DNA of 64,000 nt from JAXDTI01 sp034090045 (GCA_034090045.1 JAXDTI010000003.1:310001-374000); one strand, 5' to 3'. Positions 32,366 to 41,667 are shown, counted from the stretch's first letter. Made by a program: numbers and translations. The notes: generated by a model from the letters alone, not told the origin.

Positions 32366-34636
32366 CTATTCGGAAGCGTTACGGTCGGCACGGCTAACGT
32401 TCATGAGTTCATAGAACTCAGCAACCTGACGATACGCATCGGCGAGTTGCTGGGTGTAGGGGTCGGGCGGTGCCTCATACCCGGTTCCAAACTTATTATT
32501 CCAACGCCCCAGAACGTAATCGTAAAACTCGGTTTCGAGCACGGTTGTGGCAGCCAGGTTCGGGATGGCGCGGGAGGCTTTCTCGGCGGCTTCAGCGGCG
32601 AAAATCTCGACTGCGACACGGGCACTGTCGAGGGCATCATCCCAGCTCTCAACCTCGGCAACCTCCGAGTTGGCGAGCATATCGACGTGCGTGGCACAGT
32701 CGGGTATTCGCCGAGCGAGAGCGTCCTCAAACTCGTCGATAGTGCGCAGCCTCCGAGCATTCCAGGCAGCAGAGAGAGCCTCATCGGGGTCCGTTGCGAG
32801 CGGTTCAGCCGCGGTCAGGGAGGGGATTTGCCGGGCATCACGTTCGAGAACCTCGGTTTGTGCTCGATGCAGCCCGACCTGCCAAGCATCCGCTTCAGCA
32901 ACAGCGTATTCGCAGTTCAGTTTGGTTTCAGCTGCGAGGAGATGCGGGGTTAGGTGGCTTTGGATCTCGCCGGGGTCGGGCGGCTCATTGACGAGGCAAA
33001 GGAGCGGCAGAGCCGGAATACCAGGCTCGGGTTTCGGTTCGGGGGCGAGCGCGGATTCCAGCTCAGGTTCAGATTCGGGTTGGGGTTCCGGTTCTGGTTC
33101 TAGGGCGAGCACTGGTTCCGGTTCAGGAGCGGGTTCTTCATCAAGCTCAGGCTCGGGTTCTGATTCAGGTTCGGGGGCGAGCGCCGGTTCCGGTTCGGGA
33201 GCGAGTTCTTCATCAAGCTCAGGCTCGGGTTCTGATTCAGGTTCGGACTCAGGCTCAGATTCCGGTTCCGATTCGGCAGCGAGCACGGATTCCAGCTCAG
33301 GTTCAGATTCGGGTTGGGGTTCCAGTTCGGGAGCGGGTTCTTCATCAAGCTCAGGCTCGGGTTCTGATTCAGGTTCGGGCTCAGGTTCAGGTTCAGGTTC
33401 CGGTTCGGGGGCGAGCGCGGATTCCAGCTCAGGTTCAGATTCGGGTTGGGGTTCCGGTTCTGGTTCTAGAGCGAGCACCGGTTCCGGTTCGGGGGCGAGC
33501 GCCGGTTCGGGTTGGGGTTCGGGTTCGGCAGCGAGCGCGGATTCCAGCTCAGGTTCAGAGACGCGAACCGGGAGGAACTTGGGGCGAATAAAGCGCTCAC
33601 GCTCATGCTCGGGTTCTGGTTCCGGAACAGGGTCAGGTTCAGGTTCCGGCATTTCAAACTCATGAACATGGGCAGTCGACTCCGCCGGTTCGACACTTGG
33701 GCTTTCCTCATCGGAACCGGATTCGGCACGCCGTATCGCTCGCCGTTCGCTGATTCCCACCGCCGCAACAAAAACGACCAGGATCACCGAGATTAGCAAG
33801 AAAAACAGTATCCACCAGGGGAAATGTGGCAGCTGTGAGGCTTTCCCAAATTTCGCTACCCCGTCGGGAACGGGCGTTAAACGCTGTCCCGTTACCGCCA
33901 CGCGTGCATCATCCTCGCCGGGAGCTAGCGCCGAAGCCAACGTCAACTGGTCAAGGTTGGGATTCGCGGTCAGTACCGCGTTTTCATCGGCGGTCAGGGA
34001 GCGAACTTCGCTGACCTGATACGCTAAAACCTGGTTAAACACCTCGATAATAATCGTGTCGCCGCTGCGCAATTCGCTGAGCCGATCAAACATTTGGGCG
34101 CCGTAATAGCCGCGGTAGCCAACAATAACGGCGTGGGTGCCTTTACCGCCAATAGGCAGCGAAGACCCCTCGAGATGCCCGGCACCGGTCGCTAACACCG
34201 AATCGGTTACATGGTGGTATACAGGCAGGTCAACACCTATTTTATCGATACGTACACGCCCCATCAAACCATTGTTGTCGAGACTTAATACGTCTTCGTA
34301 ATCCCAGGTGCCCCCCTCGTAATCGACAGATTCGGAGCCGCCAAGACCTACCGGGAGACGCTGATTTGCGGTGAGACTGGTGCCGGCTATCGCGTTCTCG
34401 CCGTTGTTCGAGTTGCCGTCGTTGGCGGCCGCAACCATCGCTTCGTGGTAGGCCTTCGCGGCTCCCAACTGGGTTTTAGGTGCAGGGTCGATCTTCGCGA
34501 GCCGCTGTGGAATATGGTTTATTACCCGGCTCATATCACGTTGATGAACCCAGCGAGAAGCCGAGGGCTGCGTTATTAATGCCGCACCGAGCAGCACTAA
34601 TACCGCCGCTATGAACGCTGCTGTGATTTTACGCAT
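32366..34636 (-). CDS. Catalytically dead class C sortase-like protein with acidic repeat tail
   Basis: The first ~300 of 756 residues align in order with class C (pilus) sortases. There is an N-terminal helix (4-24), a WDYEDVLSLDNNG-like segment, MGRVRIDKIGVDLPVYHH, GHLEGSSLPIGGKGTHAVI, and a C-terminal membrane helix (~272-294). In place of TGHRG the protein has VGYRG (Y174 for the catalytic His). In place of TLVTC it has TLASA (A236 for the catalytic Cys). R245 remains, and the sortase domain has no Cys at all. After ERRAIRR, which suggests a cytoplasmic side, come ~230 residues of Glu-Pro/Glu-Ser repeats and a ~190-residue helical domain. Transpeptidation is therefore unlikely; binding or sensing of sorting substrates is a guess. 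Confidence 0.85.
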   Translation of the reverse strand: MRKITAAFIAAVLVLLGAALITQPSASRWVHQRDMSRVINHIPQRLAKIDPAPKTQLGAAKAYHEAMVAAANDGNSNNGENAIAGTSLTANQRLPVGLGGSESVDYEGGTWDYEDVLSLDNNGLMGRVRIDKIGVDLPVYHHVTDSVLATGAGHLEGSSLPIGGKGTHAVIVGYRGYYGAQMFDRLSELRSGDTIIIEVFNQVLAYQVSEVRSLTADENAVLTANPNLDQLTLASALAPGEDDARVAVTGQRLTPVPDGVAKFGKASQLPHFPWWILFFLLISVILVVFVAAVGISERRAIRRAESGSDEESPSVEPAESTAHVHEFEMPEPEPDPVPEPEPEHERERFIRPKFLPVRVSEPELESALAAEPEPQPEPALAPEPEPVLALEPEPEPQPESEPELESALAPEPEPEPEPEPEPESEPEPELDEEPAPELEPQPESEPELESVLAAESEPESEPESEPESEPEPELDEELAPEPEPALAPEPESEPEPELDEEPAPEPEPVLALEPEPEPQPESEPELESALAPEPKPEPGIPALPLLCLVNEPPDPGEIQSHLTPHLLAAETKLNCEYAVAEADAWQVGLHRAQTEVLERDARQIPSLTAAEPLATDPDEALSAAWNARRLRTIDEFEDALARRIPDCATHVDMLANSEVAEVESWDDALDSARVAVEIFAAEAAEKASRAIPNLAATTVLETEFYDYVLGRWNNKFGTGYEAPPDPYTQQLADAYRQVAEFYELMNVSRADRNASE
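33010..33590. repeat. Tandem repeats encoding the Glu-Pro/Glu-Ser tail
   Basis: Hexanucleotide units of the GGTTCG/GGTTCA type are organised in longer blocks. A block containing TTCCAGCTCAGGTTCAGATT recurs near 33057, 33291, 33421 and 33541, and a block containing TCATCAAGCTCAGGCTCGGG recurs near 33138, 33210 and 33340. Such nested repeats can expand or contract in frame. Confidence 0.85.
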
Positions 34637-34734
34637 CCTTGTACCATCCCCGCCGGCAGGTCTATTCAGAGGACAAAAATACCCCTAGCTGGAATAATAA
34701 CTGATGCGCGGGCACATTTCGGGAACGTCAAACC

Positions 34735-34770
34735 GGCGCGCCCGAAGGGACTCGAACCCCCAACCTTCTG
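34735..34770. repeat. Prophage attachment site attL (36-bp core)
   Basis: These 36 bases are identical to 51665-51700 and correspond to the 3' part of tRNA-Arg (acceptor, T arm and part of the anticodon stem). Only this remnant is present here; no intact tRNA can be drawn at the left end. The base after the core is G (34771) against A at the right end (51701). Confidence 0.95.
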
Positions 34771-34845
34771 GTTCGCCGTATTTTTGCTTCTGTCTCGTAT
34801 GACGTTCACGGTTGCGAAGTCTAACAGCCGATTTTAGGCTGAAAT

Positions 34846-35679
34846 ATGCCGAAAATGGAACGTTTACCGGTGCCGCCGAGATGGTCTGCACCGTTGAAAA
34901 GATTCGAGGCGCATCTGCGCATGGCAGGGCGGGCTGATACGACTATTAAAACGCGTATAGACAGGTTACGAAATTTTGCGCGCTATGTTGGTGGCTCGCC
35001 TATGACTACCCGCACGGGCACGGTTGAGCGGTATGCGGCTGAGCATGAGTGGCGACCTGAAACTCGCCGCTCGATTTATAGCACTTTGAAAGGTTTTTAC
35101 GGGTGGCTGGTTGAGGTCGGGTATAGGTCTGATAATCCGGCTTCTGTTCTTCCGGTTGTTAAAGCGGCACCGCCGGCACCTAAACCGGCTCCGACAGCAA
35201 CAATTAAGGTTGCTATGGGTTGTGCTGATGAGCGAACGAAGTTGATTATAATGCTCGCTGCTTTTGCCGGTTTGAGACGTGGCGAAATCGCGCAAGTGTC
35301 TGAAACAGATTTAGTTGAGGATCTCACTGGCTATAGTCTTATTGTTCACGGAAAAGGCAATAAACAACGGGTAGTGCCAGTCAGTGACAGTTTAGCGGCG
35401 GCGATTCGTGTGGCCGGAAAAGGGTCGTGGTGTTTCCCCGGCAGGAATGACGGTCATCTTTCAGCGAAATATGTGGGAAAACTGGCGAAGAGGGCATTAC
35501 CGGATGGTATTCATCTGCACATGTTGAGACATAGGTTCGCCTCGGCCGCGTATGCTGGCACCTCTGATCTGCTCAGTGTCCAACAGCTTCTAGGTCATTC
35601 TTCCCCTGCTACTACACAGCTTTATATTGCGATTCCTAACGTGCGGCTTCGTAGGGTTGCTGAGGCTGCCGCAGCCTAA
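34846..35679 (+). CDS. int: Phage tyrosine integrase
   Basis: This 277-residue site-specific recombinase has an N-terminal SAM-like DNA-binding domain (about residues 15-95) and a catalytic domain with R144 (AGLRRGE), K170, H225 and R228 (HMLRHR), H251 (LGHSS) and the nucleophile Y260. It lies 75 nt from attL, as expected. The C-terminus is AEAAAA, and a terminal Ala-Ala is a known ClpXP-type degradation signal. In the excised circle the extended repressor frame would end 8 nt before this ATG, so the two genes would form one transcription unit there; in the prophage they are separated. Confidence 0.95.
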   Translation: MPKMERLPVPPRWSAPLKRFEAHLRMAGRADTTIKTRIDRLRNFARYVGGSPMTTRTGTVERYAAEHEWRPETRRSIYSTLKGFYGWLVEVGYRSDNPASVLPVVKAAPPAPKPAPTATIKVAMGCADERTKLIIMLAAFAGLRRGEIAQVSETDLVEDLTGYSLIVHGKGNKQRVVPVSDSLAAAIRVAGKGSWCFPGRNDGHLSAKYVGKLAKRALPDGIHLHMLRHRFASAAYAGTSDLLSVQQLLGHSSPATTQLYIAIPNVRLRRVAEAAAA

Positions 35680-36047
35680 CAGTTGATGTTATCCGGGTTT
35701 AAATATTTGTCCGGGTCTATTGGGATATCACCATTACATGAAACATCCCATTGACCTATGAGTGTGTATAGGTCGCGGCGCTGCTGCATCATTAATGTTT
35801 CGATAGCTTTTAGTTTTGCGGTGAGGTCTGATATTTTTTGCGTATTCTCGGCGCGTTCGACTTCTAGCGCGGCTACTCTTTGAGCCATCTGCATATATAG
35901 TTCTTGTATGTGTCCGGCAATGTCGATAGCTGTTGCCGTGCGTGCTTGTTTGTCTTTACGGCGCGGTAGTAGCGCCTGCACCACGTAGAGAATAACTGAA
36001 CCGATACCTAGGGAAGTAACGATCAATATAGCGTTGTCAATGTTCAC
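35676..36047 (-). CDS. Small membrane protein with coiled coil, lysis region
   Basis: This 123-residue phage protein has one N-terminal transmembrane helix (residues ~6-27), a basic patch RRKDKQ, and a helical heptad-like region (about residues 45-95). It is the last gene of the late transcript and overlaps the holin-like gene by 4 nt. The position suggests a role in lysis, for example a spanin-like or second holin protein, but no family is recognised. Its stop overlaps the convergent integrase gene by 4 nt. Confidence 0.7.
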   Translation of the reverse strand: MNIDNAILIVTSLGIGSVILYVVQALLPRRKDKQARTATAIDIAGHIQELYMQMAQRVAALEVERAENTQKISDLTAKLKAIETLMMQQRRDLYTLIGQWDVSCNGDIPIDPDKYLNPDNINC

Positions 36048-36304
36048 GGCGCTATGTCTGGTTGCTGCGGCTGTATAGTGTTTTCGTCTCTGGCTGTTGG
36101 GACGTTTACGAACGCTATAGAGTTACCGACGATAGCGGAGGCAAGACCGAGCCATGCTGGCGCCGTGTTGTCGGTGAGCACCCCGTATATTGTGAGCAGT
36201 ACAATCACGGCTGAGATTATTCCGTAAATCCATTTACGAGTTGCCGGTGTTAACCATGGGATAGCGTCGGTTACTGTATAGGTTTTGGCGTGCATACCTG
36301 TCAT
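36044..36304 (-). CDS. Putative holin
   Basis: This 86-residue protein has two hydrophobic helices (about residues 23-44 and 50-67) joined by a short turn, with a polar, acidic C-terminus. This resembles class II holins of actinophages, which hold pores for endolysin release. It follows the endolysin gene with a 14-nt gap and overlaps the next small membrane protein gene. The call rests on topology and position. Confidence 0.75.
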   Translation of the reverse strand: MTGMHAKTYTVTDAIPWLTPATRKWIYGIISAVIVLLTIYGVLTDNTAPAWLGLASAIVGNSIAFVNVPTARDENTIQPQQPDIAP

Positions 36305-36318
36305 TCTGTTTTCTCCTT

Positions 36319-37260
36319 TTAATACATACGGTTTACGAGTGTCTGGATTTCGGCGTATAGGCTGCCGAGCAGTCTGGCTCGTCCAGGGTTGTTTCCAAAG
36401 TCTCCGCGCCTTGTCCTGCGCGCAAGGTTTGTTAAATCTACTCTCGCACCGAAACGCCTATTAACAACTGCTTGTACTGGTTCTGCCAGATATCCGAGGG
36501 CCCGGGAACGCTGCGGATCGTTGCCCCAGATGCCACGTATCACTTCATCGGCGAGTTGGTCAACGGTTTTTCCGTGGGTGGTGCGGCGGGCTGTAGTGAC
36601 GGCTTGTTTCACGGTTGCTGTGGTTTTCCGTAACGCTGTTTTTACACCGTTAGGGTTAGCGTATTTATGCCAAGTCGTTTTATCGCCGTACCACACGTCA
36701 AGATCGAGCGGACCACTATAGCCTGGTACACGACCGTTTGAACTGTACTGCCACATTACGATGTTCAACCCGGAGCCTGGCTGGTAGGCTGCCGGAATAG
36801 AGGGGAAACGCAGTGTTTCGGGCTGTGCTGACGGATATCCTGCTACCCATACGCCGTAGTCTTTCGCGATTGGTGACCAGTTATAGCTGCGGAACACGGA
36901 TGCGGACGAATACACTATAGGTTTCACGCCTGTGCGGGCTGTTACCCGGTCGCACCAGGCTTTCACCCAGGCGATATTATCGAGATTACCGGCTTCCCAG
37001 TCCAGCACCAGGATAGCTTTCTTGAGGTAGCTCTTCACGGCGTTTATGAAATAGTCTGCCTCGCTTATTGCGTTACCGTTGCGCGCGAAGTGATACAGAC
37101 CGAGTAATTTGTTTCCTGCGAGCGTGGAGTCTGCCTGTTTCCGGAAATTGTTAGAGACATAGCCGGTTCCTTCTGTGGCTTTCACGATAGCGAAATCAAT
37201 AGGCATAGTGCCGGGATTGATCCCGGGCTGCCAGCTTGAGATATCTATACCTTTGAGCAT
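36319..37260 (-). CDS. Endolysin: GH25 muramidase with two CW_7 repeats
   Basis: This 313-residue lysozyme cleaves the MurNAc-GlcNAc bond of peptidoglycan. The GH25 domain (residues ~1-205) has GIDISSWQ with D6 and the catalytic DWE at D87-E89, and ends DLDVWYGD. A Lys/Thr-rich linker leads to two CW_7 (Cpl-7) wall-binding repeats at about residues 231-272 and 274-313; the first, with VDQLADEVIRGIWGN, is canonical and the second diverged. It has no signal peptide, so it relies on the adjacent holin. Confidence 0.95.
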   Translation of the reverse strand: MLKGIDISSWQPGINPGTMPIDFAIVKATEGTGYVSNNFRKQADSTLAGNKLLGLYHFARNGNAISEADYFINAVKSYLKKAILVLDWEAGNLDNIAWVKAWCDRVTARTGVKPIVYSSASVFRSYNWSPIAKDYGVWVAGYPSAQPETLRFPSIPAAYQPGSGLNIVMWQYSSNGRVPGYSGPLDLDVWYGDKTTWHKYANPNGVKTALRKTTATVKQAVTTARRTTHGKTVDQLADEVIRGIWGNDPQRSRALGYLAEPVQAVVNRRFGARVDLTNLARRTRRGDFGNNPGRARLLGSLYAEIQTLVNRMY

Positions 37261-37272
37261 TAGTGGTCTCTC

Positions 37273-37695
37273 CTATCCTTTGAAAAGCTGCCAGCCGATT
37301 AGATATAAAGCGGTTTTGGATGCATTTGCGGCTTGTATTAACCTGAATGTAACAGTGCTTGTTTCGCCAGATATTTTTGGCAAAGTGCAACTGTTAATTA
37401 TCGAGAACCCGCTGGATTTTATAACGAATGCTTTAATCGCATATCCGGCAGGTACGGCGAACGGGAGAGTAAATTCTCCGGTGAACGCGTACACGGAACC
37501 GGCAGCCGTTGGGTTATTAAGAGTAAAAGATGAGACTGAACCACTTGCCGGGTATTCTTTGCCGTTAACAAAAATGGATTGTCCCGCCATTACCCGGTCG
37601 ATTGTGTTGAATGCGTCCCTGATTTGGCTAGGAAGGTCTCTAACATAGTCCATTGCTACGGGATACGCTAGTTTAGCGTGGGTGGTTGTTGCCAT
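37273..37695 (-). CDS. Hypothetical phage tail-region protein
   Basis: This 140-residue protein lies between the tail gene and the endolysin. The start MATTTHAKL at 37695 is chosen because AAAGGAAC precedes it; an upstream in-frame TTG is less likely. The second half is beta-rich in character (SFTLNNPTAAGSVYAF region), so it may be a minor tail or receptor-binding component. I do not recognise the family. Confidence 0.7.
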   Translation of the reverse strand: MATTTHAKLAYPVAMDYVRDLPSQIRDAFNTIDRVMAGQSIFVNGKEYPASGSVSSFTLNNPTAAGSVYAFTGEFTLPFAVPAGYAIKAFVIKSSGFSIINSCTLPKISGETSTVTFRLIQAANASKTALYLIGWQLFKG

Positions 37696-37706
37696 TATTG
37701 TTCCTT

Positions 37707-39557
37707 TCAAATGGTTACTGTTTTTGCGCCGTTAAAATCTGACCAGCGAGCCGCCTGGGCACCCACATATGTGAATGCTTCCAGGTTCGTGATTTCTCCC
37801 CACATGGCTGATATGCCGTTTGGGTTCGGGCGAGACACTACAAGGTCGAATTGCCAACCGTTTTTACTGTGGGTTCCAGTTCCGGATTCGATACGGAATA
37901 GTTGGGTAGATTCTCCCGGTACCCATTCTGGTAACCCGGTTATTTGTATGAGCGCGTTCGCTCGACCCCGAATATCGAATATAAATGGTAGTTCGCTGTC
38001 TGGCGGGTAGGAGACTTTTACGCCGCGCATTGTCCACGTGTCTTGTGTTGCGCTTCGCAACCATGTTTCGCCGCAGATTTTGGCGCTTTCAGCGTTTCCG
38101 CACCAGGTGTCGATATTGATTGTTGCGCCGCCGGGTTTACCAACGGTTATTGTATGTTCTGTTGAAGCAATTTTGTTTTCGCTGTCGATACTGGTTTCAC
38201 GCCATGTGACAATAGCTTGTGTAGCTTGTGATTCAAACTGTGTTTGTATTTGTATGCCGTCTGCCAGGATGTGTGATGCTGGTATTTCTGTGATATTGAA
38301 CTGAAAATTGCGGTCTATGACAAGATTGCCGTCTGTTACTGTGATTGTTGCGCTCGGTGTTTGATAGTCCGATGACATGATTAATAGCTGTGGTTCGGCG
38401 AGATATGTGGCGAAAGGCCATAGGGTGGCACCAATTGTTTTCGCTAGGTTTTGCAGGATTTCAAGCATTGACATTCCCGAAGTGTCGGTGTGTGCTATAT
38501 AGGTGTTTATTAGGTCACCGAGCCAGAAAACGGGAACCTCGACAGACGCATATAAATGTTGCCCATCCAGCATTAGGTCTGCTAGCGATTCGTTAATCTG
38601 GTATATCAGATGGCTGAGTGGGCAACCGCCTATTACACCATAGTTTGGGTAATAGTTTGCGATTACTGCTAGTAGGTCTACTGTTTCATAATCGCCGGTA
38701 ATGACATGCGAGTCAGTGGTGGAGGTTGATATTGCCGCGTATCTGCCTTGATAAAGCAGCAGTTCCCGGTTACGCGGATAATCAAAGGATACGGTAGTTT
38801 CATCTGCGTTTATCGAGTTAACCATACCCCACCTTAGGGCGCTATCGTCCCACGAGGTTTCTAGGTTTTCAAATGAGTTCCAGGTTTCTTGCGGAACTTT
38901 AATATTAACTACGGGCTGGGAATTATGTCTCACTTGGCTTGTGTACTGGTATGTTCCTGCCCCTGTTTCTGGTATTTGTTCTGTGTCTGGGTATAGCGGG
39001 AGTTTGCCGGATCCGTCGCCGAAACTGGATAAGTAGCCGAGGGTGAGTGTCGGGTGTGGCGCGGATGGTGCGAGAGTGCGGTAACTTATTTGGGCTGTTA
39101 TGGTTATTTTGCCGTCGGTAGCGAGCTGGAACGGCTCGTATCGTATGAGTCCGCTTACCGCATAGTCAGGTACTACATATATTTCTGGTTCGTTGTATTT
39201 GCTTGGTATACGCCATTCTTGCCCGTCGAGTTGATCAGGCGACATGAATATGTTGGTTAGCATGTAATCTTGTGCAAGATTGACGGTGCGGGTGTAGTTG
39301 TTGGTGTTGTTGTCGCTGTTTGTGAGCTGTATGGGTTCTTGATTTTGCAGTATTTCGACGGCTTTGGGTTGGTCGTTTATAGCTTCTGTAAATTTAAGGG
39401 TGGCTGGTTGAGGGTTGTCGATAAAACTGGTTCTACCCCACGTGTAGGTTAGGTCTGCGGTCACGGCGTGACCTGTTTCAACGTATTCTGTCGCTGAGTC
39501 GTTTAATCGTGCTTTGTCGGTGCCATACAGGTTAGAAAGTTCGAGTTGATAGGTCAT
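37707..39557 (-). CDS. Minor tail protein (distal tail/tail-tip region)
   Basis: This 616-residue protein is encoded directly after the tape measure gene, overlapping it by 4 nt, at the position where siphoviruses place their distal tail and tail-tip proteins. The sequence is rich in Thr, Ser, Tyr and beta-prone stretches without transmembrane helices or a catalytic motif I can recognise. In such a small genome it may combine the distal tail and tail-associated functions. The assignment is by synteny. Confidence 0.7.
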   Translation of the reverse strand: MTYQLELSNLYGTDKARLNDSATEYVETGHAVTADLTYTWGRTSFIDNPQPATLKFTEAINDQPKAVEILQNQEPIQLTNSDNNTNNYTRTVNLAQDYMLTNIFMSPDQLDGQEWRIPSKYNEPEIYVVPDYAVSGLIRYEPFQLATDGKITITAQISYRTLAPSAPHPTLTLGYLSSFGDGSGKLPLYPDTEQIPETGAGTYQYTSQVRHNSQPVVNIKVPQETWNSFENLETSWDDSALRWGMVNSINADETTVSFDYPRNRELLLYQGRYAAISTSTTDSHVITGDYETVDLLAVIANYYPNYGVIGGCPLSHLIYQINESLADLMLDGQHLYASVEVPVFWLGDLINTYIAHTDTSGMSMLEILQNLAKTIGATLWPFATYLAEPQLLIMSSDYQTPSATITVTDGNLVIDRNFQFNITEIPASHILADGIQIQTQFESQATQAIVTWRETSIDSENKIASTEHTITVGKPGGATINIDTWCGNAESAKICGETWLRSATQDTWTMRGVKVSYPPDSELPFIFDIRGRANALIQITGLPEWVPGESTQLFRIESGTGTHSKNGWQFDLVVSRPNPNGISAMWGEITNLEAFTYVGAQAARWSDFNGAKTVTI

Positions 39558-41656
39558 ATTGTTAGTTGACCTCTCGAATAGTGGAGGCGTTGCAGCATTT
39601 CTTCAACCTTGCGGGCGACACCTAACTCATCGAGCGCCCCGTTAACAGTCAAATGTATTGTTACCGGTGCGGGTGTCATGGAGGCTTGTTTAGTAACTTC
39701 GGGTCTGCCGTTTAGGCGCAATTGTGGAACGGGAACCTGAGACGGTATGTTTACCAGGCTCACGGCGGCATCTTCAACACGACCTGCCATTTTGTCTAAT
39801 CCCTGAATAAAACCGGCACCGACCATTGAGCCGATATCTGCGAACACTCTTGAGGGAGAATGTATGCCGAGGAGTCCTTTAACACCCGATACAACAGATC
39901 TGCCCACATTTTTAGCGACGTTCACGGCCGCGCTCATCATGTTTTTTATCCCGTTAATTAGTCCCTGGATGAGTTGGCGGCCTGCCCCGGCCAGGAGCCC
40001 CCCAAGGTTACCGAGACCTGATTTGATACGGCCGGGTAGTTGTCGGATGAAAGCGACAGCGGTTGATATGCCGCGCGAGATCGCTCCGGTTATGCCGTTC
40101 CACGCGGTCGATACGAAACTTTTTATGTTGTTCCATGCGTTTGTCCACAGGTTACGTACCGTGTTGAGCCCTGCCGATAAGGCTTGTTTTATTATTCCCC
40201 ACACCCCAGTGATTATTGCTTTTATTGCCGTCCATACGCCGGCGAAAATGTTTTTTATACCTTCCCAGGCTTTAGACCAGTCACCAGAGAGCACACCAGA
40301 AATAACCTGGAAAATACCTTTTATAACAGTGAAAGCCCCCGATAGGACACCCATCATCACGGTTATTATGTTTAATACGTATTGTTGAGCAAATTGGATC
40401 GCCGGAAGTAAAAGTGTTTTTATTTGGTTAAACACGTCCACGATAACGGGCCAGGCAGTGATAACAGTGTCTCGCATTTTCCCGAAAATGTCGATTAGCG
40501 GCTGGAACATAGAAAAATCTATTGTTGCGCCGCCGGTAAAACCAGCAAAAAAGTCTTTTATTCCTTGCGTGATTTCACTGAAATCTATGCCCTGTGTCCA
40601 TTCGGCGATTACGCCTAGAGCATCACCTACAGCGCCAAACGCGGCTGAACCTAAAGGCTCTAACGCTAGCATCGCGTTGTTTTTCAGGATCTGCCATTTC
40701 TCGGCAGCATCGGCAGTGTCTTTACCAACATCCAGGATTGTGTCGCCGGATCCGACAGCAGCTTTCGATAGCTCGTCTAGGTTCATCACGCCGGATTGGA
40801 TGGCTTGAACAAATTTTGTAGCGCCTCTGGTGCCGAAGAGTTTACCGGCGAGGTTGATGGCACCAGCCTGATTACCAGACTGTATTAGGTTTCCTATTTC
40901 GCCGGTTACCCGCCTGAATGCGTCCTGTGGCGCTTCGCCGTCTTTCGCTAGCGTTACCAGTGCTTTAGACATTGTTGCGGCTGTGGCGGATGCGTCCAGA
41001 CCTGCTTTATCCATCATCCCGATCATCGCGGCGGACTGTTCGAAACTGAACCCTAGTTGCGTGAACGCCGGCGAGTTCTTCTGTACCGATACAGCCAGGT
41101 CGTTTAACCCTATACCGGTGCCCTGGGAAACACGAAATAGGGTATCCATCGCTTTCGACGTGTCAGCACCAGTTATATTGAAAGCATTGAACGCACCAGT
41201 AACGCTATTAATGTCTACATCTTCTCCTAAGAGTCGCCCGGCTTCGAGTATCTGACTAGAAACGGTTTCTAGGTTTTTACCAGTCAGCCCCATACGGGTG
41301 TTTACATCGGCTATAGCTTTACCGGCGGTAGCGAAATCGGTTGGAATACTTGTGGCTATCTTTTTCGCGCTATCAGTCAAACCGTCGAGGGCAGCACCTG
41401 TCGCCCCGGTGCCTGTCCTGATCGTGTCTTCCATATCATCGAACTGTGCGCCGATATCGTATAGGCCTTTACCGATAGCGACAGCGCCCGCCGCGATAGC
41501 TGCGGGTGCCGCGATCATCGCGGATTCGACGATGGGCCCGAATTTGCCGAATTTGGTGGAAAAATCATGGACTTTGCCGCGCAACCCGGTTAACGCTTTC
41601 TGTGCGCTGGTCGAGTCACCAACAATTTTTATTGCCATGATCGCGGGAGATCCCAT
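39554..41656 (-). CDS. Tail tape measure protein
   Basis: This 700-residue protein sets tail length. The N-terminal ~300 residues match the TP901-type tape measure core (DMEDTIRTGTGATGAAL, IPTDFATAGKAIADV, and LGFSFEQSAAMIGMMDKAG). A central set of hydrophobic helices (about residues 395-500) follows. The C-terminal segment LGIHSPSRVFADIGSMVGAG is typical of actinophage tape measures. The ATG at 41656 has AGGAGG 6-8 nt upstream, right at the end of the frameshift extension. The short length implies a short tail. Confidence 0.93.
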   Translation of the reverse strand: MGSPAIMAIKIVGDSTSAQKALTGLRGKVHDFSTKFGKFGPIVESAMIAAPAAIAAGAVAIGKGLYDIGAQFDDMEDTIRTGTGATGAALDGLTDSAKKIATSIPTDFATAGKAIADVNTRMGLTGKNLETVSSQILEAGRLLGEDVDINSVTGAFNAFNITGADTSKAMDTLFRVSQGTGIGLNDLAVSVQKNSPAFTQLGFSFEQSAAMIGMMDKAGLDASATAATMSKALVTLAKDGEAPQDAFRRVTGEIGNLIQSGNQAGAINLAGKLFGTRGATKFVQAIQSGVMNLDELSKAAVGSGDTILDVGKDTADAAEKWQILKNNAMLALEPLGSAAFGAVGDALGVIAEWTQGIDFSEITQGIKDFFAGFTGGATIDFSMFQPLIDIFGKMRDTVITAWPVIVDVFNQIKTLLLPAIQFAQQYVLNIITVMMGVLSGAFTVIKGIFQVISGVLSGDWSKAWEGIKNIFAGVWTAIKAIITGVWGIIKQALSAGLNTVRNLWTNAWNNIKSFVSTAWNGITGAISRGISTAVAFIRQLPGRIKSGLGNLGGLLAGAGRQLIQGLINGIKNMMSAAVNVAKNVGRSVVSGVKGLLGIHSPSRVFADIGSMVGAGFIQGLDKMAGRVEDAAVSLVNIPSQVPVPQLRLNGRPEVTKQASMTPAPVTIHLTVNGALDELGVARKVEEMLQRLHYSRGQLTI

Positions 41657-41667
41657 GATTTCACCTC

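Noticed and set aside
32547..33665. 372-codon plus-strand frame rich in Ser-Gly-Ser-Asp
   Set aside because: It is the antisense reading of the Glu-Pro/Glu-Ser repeats of the pseudo-sortase; the minus-strand frame has the domain structure.
34735..34845. A second tRNA gene at attL
   Set aside because: Only the 3' 36 bases of tRNA-Arg are present; sequence beyond does not form the anticodon or D arms.
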